A stretch of DNA of 64,000 nt from Liolophura sinensis (GCF_032854445.1 NC_088295.1:57023249-57087248); one strand, 5' to 3'; positions 1 through 11,931 are shown, counted from the first letter of the stretch. A program made the numbers and translations. Notes: a model not told the origin generated them from the sequence alone.

Positions 1-103
1 AAAGTTGCTGGAACAGATGCAACATACATTTAATTGTGTATGTATACATATGTATTTATGTTGATGTAAGTTGAACATATAAGTTTGTACAATTCCCTAA
101 ACC

Positions 104-290
104 TTACATCAAACAACGATACTTTATTAAACAATAACATTGCAGTTCTACAGCAAGTACTACATTAAACTCTTTAATCTTTTCGCATGTTTGTAATGTG
201 TTTACAAATTCAAGCAAACTTCTGAGTGCATTATTCTGTGTAGACCGATAAAATTCCTGAAATTGGTCAATCCAACCAATGTAGTTTTGT
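104..290 (-). CDS. Possible terminal coding exon of an unknown nested gene
   Basis: On the minus strand a pyrimidine-rich stretch ending in CAAAG precedes an open frame of 61 codons ending in TAA. The peptide reads QNYIGWIDQF..., has mixed hydrophobic and polar composition, and contains no low-complexity repeat. Joining it to the candidate exon at 377-538 gives matching phases, with a split Arg codon AG/A. An AATAAA lies on this strand just before the stop, at about 123-128. I do not recognise the protein family. The frame could be open by chance in AT-rich DNA, and the acceptor is not a canonical CAG. Confidence 0.22.
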
Positions 291-376
291 CTTTGAGAAC
301 AAACTAAAAACATTCAAAGATGGCACTGAAAGTTGCTCTTTCATATGCGAAAAGGTTGAGGGATTAGGTCATGTAC

Positions 377-538
377 CTGTAATGAATGAAAGAAGGACTA
401 TGGCTTAATGTACCTTCAGCAATATTGGCTTTATACATTTGCATGGCTTGAATTTTTTCTAGTAGCATAACATTTTTGGTGGCTTGCTGCTTACTTGTAA
501 AAATACTAACCAAGGTTTCAATAAACTGTTGTGGTATC
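377..538 (-). CDS. Possible internal coding exon of an unknown nested gene
   Basis: This is a 162-base open stretch on the minus strand. It lies between an acceptor-like TTTGGTTTATAG and a donor-like CAG/GTACAT, and both ends are in phase 2. The peptide starts IPQQFIETLVSIF and continues with LLEKIQAMQMYKANIAEG, which looks like an amphipathic helical segment. A second donor-like GAAG/GTACAT lies inside at 414/413. The product is not recognised. It sits in the presumed first intron of PICALM on the same strand, so if real it belongs to a nested or overlapping gene. Confidence 0.22.
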
Positions 539-1631
539 CTATAAACCAAAACTGTTTCCTTCTGTCAAGATTACATGTATAAATAACACAATTTTGTGAA
601 ATTCTTTGTCCACCAAACCACTAAAGACTACACAACAGTTAAAAAAAGCAAGCTTAAAGTGTGTTTATGTAAACTGGTTGTAGTAAAACTGGTACCATTG
701 ATGCAGTACAAAGTGTTGCATTAACAGGAAGTTCATGATGCGTTTACATATACATATAAATGACAAGCAGATGAATCTTCTTCCTCTCTTATCTTGTACC
801 CGGACTTTCCTATCTATGCTGTGACCTCACCTTTAGTAAATGTCTGTGGTCTACCATTCCAAAACCATCCATCATTCCCAACAGTACTCCCTTCACAGCT
901 ATCTGTTTTTTCAGCTTAGACACCTGATACTATTAAGGCAATCATAGTCATCAGCATGCCAGTGAAATGATGCAATTGTGGCACAGCTTGTGCCATCAGT
1001 TATCTAGGGTCAACATCTTGTGTACCGTCCTTGCCTGCCAACTAGACAAGTTTTCTTCTTTTCCTTCCCATTTATTCTGTTCTTCTCCGTGATGTGGCAG
1101 CTATCTGGCAAATCGTTTATGTTATGACTCCACAAAAAAAAAAAAAAAAAAAAAAACGATATGGCTTCTGGTTGAGCAGATGTGCTTAATTCTATTTTCT
1201 ATTTATACATAAGTTCTTGGCATATTTGCTCAGCTCTGGACATCCCACAGCAACATTTTGATCTCTTGCTTACACATCTTAGTTTGCTTTACATTTGGAG
1301 ACTCAGGAAAACACAACATGGGTAGGTTAACCCTAGGGAATGCATCACTAACGCTGTTCCAGATAGTCTAGGGAGCCAACATGGACTGCCCCCTGATCCA
1401 CTGCCCAGCTGGTCTCAAGAGCTCCCTCTACATCTCTCTCTCTCTCAAACAACTAATTTTATCACCTCCCTCAAGGATGAACCTGTCATCTACCCCTCAT
1501 AATATTCCACTCCAGCAAATAATCACCAGCATATTAAGTTATGTGTGAGCCACTGCACCTGTGAAAGGTAGAGTCAATCCAGGTGGAATAAGGTGAAGAA
1601 ACAGGATTTCTTCACTGCTTGTCTTGGGACC

Positions 1632-1675
1632 GTTTTATTTATTTATTTGATTGGTGTTTTACGCCGTACTCATGG
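1632..1675 (-). mobile_element. SINE family 1, 3' tail fragment
   Basis: A (TTTA)n tract is followed by GATTGGTGTTTTACGCCGTA, the reverse complement of the 3' end of the commonest SINE in this window. Only the tail remains; the similarity stops after about 45 bases. Confidence 0.7.
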
Positions 1676-3226
1676 TACCATTTAATGATTTGTCATTATT
1701 ATTCTCTCATCTTCTAGCATAAATAGGTTTTCTGTCAGCCTGCTGTATATATACATGTTTCAAGTAAAACTAATATACTGGAACAGAGTATATTGGAATA
1801 ACAGATGGAAAAAGACAAGACTAATATATAACACACAGTTGTAAAACAATTTACATGTCAGTATTTGGCACCAAAACACTACTTGAGTATCGAGTACATG
1901 GAGAATGTAGATGTTTGAACATATAAATAAATGTAAATAAAGATGTTAACGTGTAGAGCCAATATTAATAAACGTAAAATGGCACTTTGTACATGCATTG
2001 ATCCCATAGTGGATGCAATGTGCTGTGTGACTTTTTAGCTCCGACTTAGCTGCTCTAAAAGCCAGTTGGTCAAATTTTTGACAGCCCATTTTTAACAAAA
2101 GCCAACTACATTTTATCACGGGGCATTAACGTAACGAGTAGCCTTGGTGCAATATGACTTGAAATAGTACATGTATAATTGCAGCTTTCTACAAGGAAAG
2201 CATTTCCATCTACAAACTCAACTTTGCTCTCAGTTCTTGTTGAAATGGCAGATGAAACACAAATAAAGCAAACCTAACAATCTCAGACCGGCATCTTAAT
2301 AAAATGGTGGAAGCACTTTCAATGACACTTGTACTGATATAGTACACTGCACAGGACTACACACCACGGCACATGTAACTCAAGATAACCCATTTTGCCG
2401 ACCAGAGAAGCACTGGAGGGCAACAGGATATGAAAGAAGCAGTGTTCCTGTTGGACGAATCCATCAGCAAATCATCTCAATGAGAAGAGCATATTTCAGT
2501 GAACCTATCCATTGCTGGTAGATCAAAGGCTTAGCGTTGGTCATTTGTCCCACTGCCAGACTGCAAAGGCTTGGGAGAATAATCATCACTGGTCAGAGTG
2601 AGTCCAAGACAAACTAATGTTTGCCTGTGTAGCACTGGCAGCTTATTTCCACCCAAAAGGCGATTGGAAACAGGAGCTTTCGGGAAGACCGAGGTGGAAA
2701 AAAAAAAGAACATTCCCAAGGTTCCTGAAGACATAATTCAGCAGTCCAGTCAACAGCTAATAAGATACCAAGGCTCATTTCTAAACCTAATGAGGTTTCT
2801 ACACATTATTTAAAAGTTCAAGAAAGAGACGTCGCTTTCTGACATTTCAATTTGTCAAGATGGATTTTAAATCTATCGCATTCCTGCTCAATTACACTTT
2901 CTGTAGTCTGTCAAGCTGGTCAGGGTAAAGCAACAAAAGCTCAATGTAACACTGGTTTTTCTGCCTAAAAATGTCCTTGCTATCTTATCTACAAGGACAA
3001 ATGGAATAATCAGCAAGAGACAAACTGAAGATGGACCTTTTATAACAGTTTAAAACAGAAAAAAAAAACAGCCTCAACGTGGTTTAAAAATACATCTCAT
3101 AAATACCTCTCAATTACACAAATTTAGCCATTATCTTGTTTCTTATTGACTGTCAATTACAATGTAGCAAAAGTGTATTTGTACACAATGCCTTCATGAA
3201 GAAGTAATTGTAAACGTATCAATTAT

Positions 3227-3389
3227 ATTTATTTATTTATCTGATTGGTGTTTTACACCATACTCAAGAGTATTTCACTTATACGACATTGGCCAGTATT
3301 ATGGTGGGAGGAAACCGGGTAGAGCCCGATCCGCAGGTTGCTGACCGACCTTCCCACTTACGGCCAGAGAGGAAGCCATCATGAGCCGA
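3227..3389 (-). mobile_element. SINE family 1, 5'-truncated copy
   Basis: A (TTTA)n tail is followed by the shared SINE body (GTTTTACACCATACTCAAG, then GGTGGGAGGAAACCGGG and CCGCAGGTTGCTG). The tRNA-like head is absent. Flanking bases 3215-3226 (CGTATCAATTAT) and 3390-3401 (CGTATCAATAAT) match at 10 or 11 of 12 positions and look like a target-site duplication. That suggests the copy was truncated at insertion, as happens in target-primed reverse transcription. Confidence 0.85.
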
Positions 3390-3911
3390 CGTATCAATAA
3401 TACATGCCATGACGAGCCGCCACAGAATATTACACAACATGCAAGGGACTCACACAGGGGATTAATGAAGATAATACATTAACATTTGACATATAATACC
3501 TTAATTATTTAATAGCAGGCTACGTTTTTTAAAGCAAATTATATTCAAAAAATGCACACCTAGTATTTGCCTTAATACTGACTCTTAATATTGCCTGGAC
3601 AAAAAATTACAGCTCTGTAGTTATGAAATCAGGGGAAATGTAACTCAGAGCGCAAACTGCAAAGAGGCTGGCTGTTTCTGTGGTACATACACACATCTAC
3701 ACAAACCTACGTCCTACTTGTATTTGTATACATGAAAATGTACATGTTGCCATAAATATTCTGAGCACGGTACACGCAGTTCAGATTTACCTTTTTCTCA
3801 TTTTACAACTGAACGCTTGGGTACAACTACATGTGCTGTATACGTCATCGTGGTCTGTTTTAATATTAAATGAACATTCATTTTTAAGAAATATCATCTC
3901 GCCATCCCAAA

Positions 3912-4184
3912 CTGTCTGTCTAAAATTACACCCCTTTTTACCTCTACCTCGTTCATATAAATGCATGTAGCTATTTGCAACTTGCAAGAGATTCTAAACC
4001 TTTATATTGAAAAACACTGCCAGTATTACGACATCTGGCATATACACTGTGCATCTGTAAACATTCCATTCTTTGCCCATAAGATTTAAGGTCTTACACA
4101 TGGAATTTAGGAGGGCTACTAACACATAACATGTACCAACCACAAAACAAAAAAAAAAACAACTTTTATTTTATACTCCTTATC
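3912..4184. repeat. Duplicated segment, copy 1 (partner 5277-5535)
   Basis: The text from CTGTCTGTCTAAAATTACAC to the (A)n run and TTTTATTTTATACTCCTT is repeated in direct orientation 1.36 kb downstream. It differs by scattered substitutions, a deletion of about 10 bases and a shorter A run. Both copies carry the same minus-strand frame fragment (SYMHLYE.GRGKKGC), which is a by-product of the duplication. I recognise no gene here. Confidence 0.9.
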
Positions 4185-4343
4185 ATGGATCCTCCCTCGA
4201 ACCCATTCTGTTTCCTGGAAATACTGCAGAATTCCAGGATGATAGCAAACTATCTACTCATCTCAGTACATGTACTTGTATATAACTTGCTATGGACTAT
4301 ATAACTTGCTATGGACTATATGTCTATATATATACATACTATA

Positions 4344-4386
<43 letters not shown>
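4344..4386. repeat. (TA)n microsatellite
   Basis: Uninterrupted TA dinucleotides, preceded by an imperfect TATATACATACTATAG stretch. Confidence 0.97.
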
Positions 4387-4387
<1 letters not shown>

Positions 4388-5276
4388 TTGTAGGCAGATG
4401 TGTGAATGGCTTTTTCCTGGTCCTTGGTACACGTACATGTACATGTAAACAATGTCATTAACTATAAATCTCTTGAAGACAATATAGTAAGTTACATAAC
4501 GGTTTCGAGTTGTGTATAATTGCAGATGAGCAGTACATGGTCGTTAACGTGCATCTATTAAGATTACAGACTTCAGTATAGAGCTCAGTTCTAATTTTTT
4601 TTCTTTCTTTTTTTTCAGTGTTTTTGACTGACTTTGTTACCTGAAACAGTCCTAGAGCCCATGTATAGTCTCAAATGTCACAGACACACAAAATGCACGA
4701 AATGGGTTAAATTGTGTGTGACTTTCTACGGTTACAATGCTTGTATCACAGCCACACGGAACGGTTCGTCTACTGGCTATGGCATTCTGTTCATGTGCAG
4801 TCTAAACACTAACAGCTATCTGGCTTATTGCAAAATATAAAGACATACACTTGCTTATTTGGACAAAATAATGGCCATGACTACCGACTAACCATTCTCT
4901 GATTATCCTAGGCCCTTTGCCAAATTTCTGTCGCCATTACGGATGAGCAACCTTTGTGTCCAGCCGTGATGCCTGCCACGGCCATTAAGTCTTGAGCTCC
5001 ACGTTATTTAAGAGCCACATCTACAATACGACCACTATGCAAATACACGTGTACATAACTGAAGACTGGTACCGGTACATGTTCCTGTTACATGTACATG
5101 CATGTTTCTAAAGTGAAAATATTGGAGCTGGGCGCTGCAGAAAATATTTCCATCATCACCTTTGATGTAAACAACGGCGTGAATGTACATGTAGTAAGTA
5201 TACCTGACAACACATCTATTTACTTTGAAAAGTAAGACTTTTTCAACCAAAAATTTCATCAGCCATAACAGAGCAC

Positions 5277-5535
5277 CTGTCTGTCTAAATTTACACCCCT
5301 TTTTACCTCTACCTTGCTCATATAAATGCATGTAGCTAATTGCAAACCTAATTTCTAAACCTTTATACTGAAAAACACTGCCAATATTACGACATCTGGC
5401 ATATACACTTTGCATCTGTAAACATTCCATTCTTTGCCCATAAGATTTAAGGTCTTACACATGGAATTTCGGAGGGCTACTAACACATAACATGTACCAA
5501 CCACAAAACAAAAAAAACTTTTATTTTATACTCCT
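5277..5535. repeat. Duplicated segment, copy 2 (partner 3912-4184)
   Basis: Direct repeat of the upstream segment, similar over its whole length. The right border of similarity falls at TATACTCCTT, exactly where the hairpin element at 5536 begins, so that element marks or caused the end of the shared sequence. Confidence 0.9.
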
Positions 5536-5637
5536 TTCAATTAAATTAAACGCTGAGGTCTATTTTCAACTATTCCTGATATTTACCTGCATCCAAGAGA
5601 TTGGTGAACATAGACCTCAATGTTTAATTTAACTGAA
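5536..5637. mobile_element. Small hairpin element or MITE with 28-bp inverted ends
   Basis: The left arm at 5536-5563 (TTCAATTAAATTAAACGCTG...) is the near-perfect reverse complement of 5610-5637, with about 25 of 28 bases pairing. The 46-base middle is unrelated sequence. There is no coding capacity. It could be a minimal MITE or a simple palindromic insertion; I saw no clear target-site duplication. Confidence 0.6.
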
Positions 5638-6737
5638 CTACAAACACATATTTATTCCACCTTATTACGCTTCTGGGTTCCACAGGTTTTACAGGCAGGT
5701 GAGTGTCTTGGTGTTTTTCAAACAAAAAGACCGGATGAAGTAAAAATGTGTAACTTGGTGAACAAGCATAAATGAAACACCCTAATTTTAGTCTTCCACT
5801 AACTGCCTTGAAAATAAGTGAAAACAATTATTTTCAAGTGCAGTTTCAGTCAGGTGTCATAGGAGATAAAAGTTTCTGAGAGGAGGCGTTTCTGCAGGTG
5901 ACAAACATCTATACACGCTGTTACAGCTTGTCTAAATGTGTCAGCATCCCTCAGGAACTTGGCATTCCTGAATGTCAGAGGCACTGGAATGAGCTCTGAA
6001 CACCAGCCTCTGTCTGAGAGCCAGCAATGAAGAGCACATACACACACACATATACAAGTACCGGCAAATACCAACACTATATGCCATACATATTTGGCAG
6101 CAGCAAAATCCTTGTTCCAGGATTGATTTTATCTGCTCACGAGTAATGAAGACAGACCAATAATGTTCCGAGTTGGAAACGTGATCTCTGGGTCACATCT
6201 CGATTACGGAGATGGCCCAGCAGACAATAGGAGCTGATTTGCTTAAAATGGCATTGATTGTCAACAAAGCCTGTCTGTATACAGCGTTATGTCAGCCTAA
6301 TCCCTTCAACTTCCACTGCTTCCCTTATGCCGTGGTGACTGGACGATACCACTGTGGAACAACCTTCCATAGAACCACACACATCTACATGTATATGCTG
6401 GATGATGTAACATCTCGTCAAAAAAGACACGCACATTAACTAAATGATTGTCTCTACTCAAACTGTGAAGTCTTTAATATTGCCTTATTTGCACATGCAA
6501 TTTCTTTTTGCTGCCATCAATTTATCATCCTTGATTAATACACAAATATTAAGTCATTTGATACAATTGTTACTCGGCTGAACCTGCTCCACAATTTTGC
6601 CATTGTGTGTACCTCTTTTCATATACGTTTAACCAAGTGTATTTTCTCACCCTTTCATATGAATACACAGGCTGCATGACGTGAATGTACATGTTTAAAA
6701 ACTGGACAAAAGGCGAAAAGTATGTGTTACATGTTTT

Positions 6738-6829
6738 TCACGATTAACATGTTCATTATCAGAAGTCATGGATTTTGAAATAGAATCTCTGATCAATATA
6801 GGAGCGCCAGAAATCTTGTACAATCAACA
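6738..6829. repeat. Dispersed 92-bp repeat, copy 1 (partner 8281-8372)
   Basis: The stretch around GATTAACATGTTCATTATCA and AATAGAATCTCTGATCAATA recurs 1.54 kb downstream in the same orientation with about ten differences. It is CpG-poor and noncoding. It could be part of a larger decayed element. Confidence 0.85.
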
Positions 6830-7458
6830 AGTCAGTTTTCCAGTCAACAAATAGGTTTTCCCGTCAGCTGAGTACATGTACATGCGTGTATTTACTCACG
6901 ATGCATAATGTAGAAGATTTCAGAATCTGGACAGGCTAAATTAGGCCCAGTTCCCAGAGTTCTATGTACATGTACATGAAGGCTTAAAGGTGAAGATTAA
7001 ACTATTTGTTGTGACCATTCCAAATATCAATATTTCAAAGAATCCACACCAGGTGCTCTTACAATGGCTTTCCTTGCTGCACATGCCATGTACTTGTACA
7101 TATGCATGTACATGTTTACTTACAATAATTTACCGCAAAAAATAATTCCAGTAAAAAAAATATCCAATATTGAATCACATACTACAGGTAGTAGTAATAA
7201 TGAAGTGAAATCTTTGCTGAAGGGAGTTGCGCTAAGAAAGCCTGACGGGCCAGCTAAATTTTTTTCAACAGCAGGGAAGGGAAATTATGGTTTAAATATA
7301 TACAACCTCTGGTGCTAAGGCTTGGTGGGTATAAAACAAAGTGGGAGTATATTCGTCTTTGGTTTGATCAATCTTCGCTATCCCTGTCAAGTGAAAGTAA
7401 AGTAGATACCAACACGTGCTGGCTTCTGATGGATGTCGCTCTGATACACGTTACCCCA

Positions 7459-7710
7459 TTTATTTGTTTATTTATTTGATTGGTGCTTTACGCCATACTC
7501 AAGAATATTTCACTTATATGATGGCGGCCAGCATCATGGTGGGAGGAAACCGGGCTGAGCCTGGGGGAACCCACGACCATCCGCAGGTTGCTGCAGACCT
7601 TCCCACATACGGCCGGAGAGGAAGCCAGCATGAGCTGGACTTCAACTCACAGCGACCGCATTGGTGAGAGACTCCTGGATAGCGTACTAACCAACAGCCA
7701 CAGAGGCCCC
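7459..7710 (-). mobile_element. SINE family 1, nearly full length
   Basis: Read on the minus strand it runs from a tRNA-like head (GGGGCCTCTGTGGCTGTTGG, then the B-box-like GTGAGTTGAAGTCC) through the shared body to an A/T-rich (AAAT)n tail. The flanks CGTTACCCCA (7449-7458) and CGTTATCCAA (7711-7720) resemble a decayed target-site duplication (8 of 10). The two overlapping open frames here are by-products of the SINE. Confidence 0.9.
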
Positions 7711-8280
7711 CGTTATCCAATTGGCTGTCTCTCTCCTGTGGTCCAATGAGTGAGCTTCTAACAAAATGTGAAGTGTGTACAATGACACATTGGCTATTTT
7801 GACAGCTACGGCAATGTTTGCAGTTTCTTACCTGCTAAAGACGATGATTAAAACTGAAAACAATGCAAAAGTGTTGCTTAATAAAGAATGAGTGACTGAC
7901 GCCGATAATGGAAAATTCATAAGTTTTGCGTTGGACGGCTCAAAAGCACTTGGCCAGGTGTTTAAAAGTATTCATCAATGATTCCAAAAGAATTGACGCC
8001 TGTTTGAGTACTGCTCACGGTAGCGTAATCTTCTCACGAAGTGATGATCCATCCCCCATTGTTTTAATTTCTGATCCAGATCACAAGGATTAGTGACACC
8101 GCAGGAAACAAAAGAGGATTAAAGCCACCCATGATAATGTTTGATGTGCTTGAATAATTTCTGCCATATTATATCTTTTAAGATCTTTTTTTCAGTATTC
8201 TCTTAAATATGTGAAAATTAATTCCCGCGAACATCTTTCTGGAGAAAATCCGCAAAAAATAAATCCCAGAAAATAAAAAG

Positions 8281-8372
8281 TGTTTACAAGATTAACATGT
8301 TCATTATCAGGAGTCGTGGATATTGAAATAGAATCTCTGATCAATATAAGAGGGCCAGAAAACCTGTACAAT
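8281..8372. repeat. Dispersed 92-bp repeat, copy 2 (partner 6738-6829)
   Basis: Same sequence as copy 1 with scattered substitutions. Both copies end near a TTGTACAAT or TGTACAATG motif. Confidence 0.85.
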
Positions 8373-8914
8373 GTACATGGAACTGCAGTCTTTTCACACT
8401 TAACAAAGTAAACCCCTTCATATCAGTGTCATGAAGATGGCCGAAAATCACACACTAACCTATTATTAATAATGATGAGCATGTTTAACTACATGTTTAC
8501 TCCTTAATTTGTATACTGCATAAACTTAACTGACACATTATATTCAGCTGGAACCATGAACAATAGCCCTTTTCCAGCCAAGGGCAATGAACTGATAAAC
8601 CTGTTACACATATGCAGGTACGTATTTCATACTAACATGGAAACCTGCCACAAGCTCTTTAAACTACTCTCATCACAATAGTAACCCCAATAAAAACGCC
8701 AATGTCTACATTTCACAAAACTTTCACAAATAGCAGTGGATCAAATGTACTTTGGATTATATTGTTATCAGTTTTAAAACAAGAATCTAGCCTTAATATA
8801 TATGCATTGTATAACACCAAACTTTACATGTATAGGTTAATGTTAAACATGGATGTATACAATATATAGTACATACTGTTACATGTACACATAGGGTTAC
8901 ATGTGTACTGTATG

Positions 8915-9121
8915 CCCTAATTCTTCAACATTTTCATCCACCTCTGCAACTAATACACTGAAACATTCTGAGAGATGTATGAGGTGTAGAGAGCTAATTT
9001 GCTCAGTTTTATGAAGCGTGCATCTTCCTTAACACAAACGCATCATTTTAGCATTGTTTTCATAATATTAGTATGCCTAAATTCCAGTGATAAAAAGTGC
9101 TGTAGCAACTGAAAATTTACA
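8915..9121 (+). mobile_element. MITE family 'CCTAATTCTTCAACC', copy 1
   Basis: It begins CCCTAATTCTTCAACATTTT, contains GAAACATTCTGAGAGA, and ends near AAAAAGTGCTGTAG followed by the decayed right end. The same order of motifs is found at 34477, 42543 and, inverted, at 41286. It is noncoding, about 210 bases long, and has inverted ends best preserved in the 41286 copy. Confidence 0.75.
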
Positions 9122-9238
9122 GTATACATATAGAAGTACTTACAGCTGTATTGTATGAAGTACTCTGAAAGAGGATGGACTCTTGCTTACATATTCTGGT
9201 ACTGCACTACATGTACATTTAAGAATCTTCTGGCGGAG

Positions 9239-9259
9239 TGGGGGGGGGGGGGGGGGGGG
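9239..9259. repeat. Poly(G) tract
   Basis: An uninterrupted run of about 20 G, ending in GCGC. It could form a G-quadruplex and is prone to length errors in assembly. Confidence 0.9.
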
Positions 9260-10775
9260 CGCTTGCTTGGTGAATATTTTTTTCTCTACATTTTAAAGCT
9301 TACTACCACCACCCCGGGCAACTGTACAAATAATACATGCATACAGATATGAAAGGGTCTGTATTAAGTCATCAATATCAATAACTGTTTAAATGCAAAT
9401 CTAAATAAGTGTTGCTTTGTTTCCTTAAATACACAACAGCTTCTGTTTATACTTGTCTTTGAAATCATTAAGAAATAAATAACATAAAAGGAAATGATTA
9501 AATATGAAATGCAAATGCTGCTCTGAGGCTTTCCTCCACCTTGCCACAGTAGCTATGAAATAACCATGTACAGTTAACAACAGCTTATTTAGACATGGCA
9601 ACTGATTTAATCACCTCCCTGCTGTCCATGGTATGCCTGCACACAGAGTCCTCAGCAGGCAGAACACAAACAATACCCGATAACACTGTGTTAACCACCA
9701 GTGAAAATCAATGCTCTCAATACAAAAGGTATAAAGGCTCGCAGATTTGATTAAGTGACGGGGTACATCATACGCAGGAGAAATTATTGATAGGATTCTG
9801 TTTGTTGACAAAATCCAACCTGCCTATGCTACATACATGTACCTGGTTGAACGGTTACAGCGATATATTGTATAACCCTAGTTGCAGATTGTGGTACAAT
9901 ATCAAATTTTTGACCAATGCAGTGAGGACAGTTTAATACACAAATGTGTCATAAAACACTGTGTATTAATTATCAATGCAATATGCCTGAATATCACTTA
10001 AATAGAATATTTGATTTTACAACGTATAATGATATATATTCTTCATGCCTTGAATCATGTGATGCATTTCTCCATGTAAACATAAGTTTTATGTAATATT
10101 CACCAAAGTATACCCCTAGACCACCTTAGAAGGGTGTCGCACCATGCACCTAGAATGTGCAACATGCTCCTTTTTTTTGTCTTGCTCAATGTTAAAAGTT
10201 TAATAAACAGAAGTGGAAAGTGTGAAAACTTTGTCCTTGTACCTTCTGATTTCTTACTAAGAAATCTGTAAAATACATAGTGCATGAACTAAAAATTTTA
10301 CACTATTATATATATCACATATGAATGCAATATCAATGTATTGGTAGGCTATGCCTGGCTGCAGTGATAGTACACATACATGCATAGCCTGGCCCCTCCC
10401 CCAAACCAAAAATAGACCTTACATGTAGATCAGCTCTCTTCAGCATTGATATATCTGGAATAGCTTGCCCAGATTCTAACTTTGATTAACAAAGGCCATC
10501 GTCAAAATTCTTATTAGAGGTATGACAGTCAATTCTTCAAAACTTTCTGTCAAAATATAGGTAGCCCGAAACACGCCCACAGTTCGTCTTCTGTGATGAG
10601 GACGAGATATGAAAAATGATACGCTGCACTATAGATGAAACAGTGAAATCTTCTGAATCCCAATTGACTGCAAAAAAAATGATTAAAACGGACAGAGGAA
10701 TATCTATGGACGCACATAGGTAATCTATGAGCCACACGCAGCATCTTACCAAACGGCACACGTCAAACTACTTAC

Positions 10776-10905
10776 AATCAATGTGCTTCTTCTTAGGGCC
10801 CATGATTTCCTCCGTGGTAGCTTTACAGACCGACTTGGCCAGGCCCTGGCCCGCTATGCTGTACTTAGCGGCCTGGACCCGGTCCATTATACTCTGTCCG
10901 GACAT
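10776..10905 (-). CDS. PICALM: Clathrin assembly protein PICALM/AP180, first coding exon (N-terminus of ANTH domain)
   Basis: On the minus strand the ATG (10905-10903, A at -3) opens a frame of 43 codons plus one base: [19 protein letters not shown], then [19 protein letters not shown] and KKKHID. Known PICALM, AP180 and fly LAP proteins start with the same pattern (MSGQS..DR...A...., [17 protein letters not shown]). The family binds PtdIns(4,5)P2 through the ANTH domain and recruits clathrin and endocytic cargo at the plasma membrane. The Lys-Lys-Lys-His cluster is part of that lipid-binding surface. The exon ends GATT/GTAAGT, phase 1, and the split codon fits the conserved Tyr that follows. 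The rest of the gene lies beyond the left edge. Invertebrates usually have one member, so PICALM versus SNAP91 cannot be separated. The family call is near certain. Confidence 0.94.
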
Positions 10906-11110
10906 TTTCGACGCCAGCTTGCTGGTTTATGTGTGACAAATTTACGCGAAAAGTCTTATAGTAGAATCCTACATTTGACACATTCGGACGAACGGTCGCC
11001 GACGAGGGGTGTTTCAGTAAAATGGCGACGTTGAGACGATGTATGCGAATCACGTGACCGGGGAGAAATCCGTACTCTCTTTCGACATCTACCTAAAAGT
11101 GGGCGTGGTC
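10906..11110 (-). promoter_or_regulatory. Inferred PICALM 5' UTR and promoter region, CpG-rich
   Basis: The sequence just upstream of the PICALM ATG is much richer in CpG than the intron to its left (TTCGGACGAACGGTCGCCGA, GGCGACGTTGAGACGATG, TCACGTGACCGG). The E-box-like TCACGTGA is at about 11051-11058. No clear TATA box is seen. The transcription start cannot be fixed from sequence. The role is inferred from position and composition. Confidence 0.5.
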
Positions 11111-11842
11111 AGCCGGCAATTTTCGCCGGTCAGAACATCACCTGACCTTCAGCTTGCGAGATGCTACGTATGACGATCACTTTTCACAAATAAATAGGAA
11201 CAAGAGTTTCTGTATATAATATTCCAGTGACTGTCACTGAAAAACAATGAACAAAACGCGTGCTTCTAGTGTACAGTGGTTGACGCAGCCTTACAACTTC
11301 AAGCAATGCCTGGCCGTGGATACGCCCCCTTGTAACTACCGTACTTCCAAATAAAACGTCACACAGAAAAGTTCACCACGCTCAACTGAACAACACGGGT
11401 GACCAACTTTAACATTCATAAATACTTTAACACAAAAAACTTTGTTACAGTTTACTGAGCAGCAAATAAATAAAAAATAGTGTATGCATTACACCGGTGT
11501 GTACCAGTTTATGTAGATCTATTAACACACAACACAATTAGGCCTATACATGTACACTATCTCTGCACTTATCTGCATGCAGAACTACCGTACATACATG
11601 TGTAGATGCACATCATGTCACAATTCGCACCACAATGGCAATATTATGCGCCTTTTATTTTAATACTACTCTAAATTAACATGTTTTTGCGCACGAGAAA
11701 ATACCATTGTCCAAAATTCCGATCATATACATGAACAATGAGAGGCTTTCTTTCTTATTTTGTAATTAATATAACTATTAAGGCGTCAGAAATCGGCCGC
11801 ACGGTATGCGCTCTTACAGCCCAGTCCTCAGTAGCCGCTACT

Positions 11843-11844
<2 letters not shown>

Positions 11845-11926
<82 letters not shown>
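11845..11926. repeat. (TA)n microsatellite, about 80 bases
   Basis: Uninterrupted TA repeats. An 84-codon plus-strand frame through it (alternating Tyr-Ile) is an artefact of the repeat. Confidence 0.98.

Positions 11927-11931
<5 letters not shown>

Larger units (their letters stand above)
1..10775 (-). other. Putative intron 1 of the PICALM/AP180 gene
   Basis: The consensus donor of the PICALM first coding exon lies at 10775-10770 on the minus strand. I could not find the next conserved ANTH exon (the part that normally continues with Tyr after His-Ile-Asp) anywhere to the left, so the intron appears to fill the left 10.8 kb. It is CpG-poor and holds SINE pieces, a 260-bp duplicated segment, a small hairpin element, a MITE and simple repeats, listed separately. 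Two possible minus-strand exons near the left edge could be a nested gene. Bases 550-1630, 1680-3200, 5640-6730, 6830-7450 and 9260-10770 show nothing I recognise. The intron reading is inference from the donor and the missing exon 2. Confidence 0.7.

Noticed and set aside
2531-2734. A minus-strand frame after a T-rich tract, possible last exon (LLGGNKLPVLHRQTL)
   Set aside because: An acceptor-like CCCGAAAG is present, but no upstream exon fits and the plus strand is also open; too weak to list.
5035-5430. A 131-codon minus-strand frame, part of which recurs at 3787-3987
   Set aside because: The shared SYMHLYE...KKGC part follows from a DNA duplication. The two frames diverge outside it, and no splice sites or family similarity are seen.
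5850-6077. A minus-strand frame with a protein-like end (FLRDADTFRQAVTACIDVCH)
   Set aside because: Composition is plausible, but there is no convincing acceptor, no partner exon and no recognised family. Kept only as a note.
7416-7720. Overlapping open frames on both strands
   Set aside because: They lie within a full-length SINE; similar peptides appear at other SINE copies such as 15370 and 32498.
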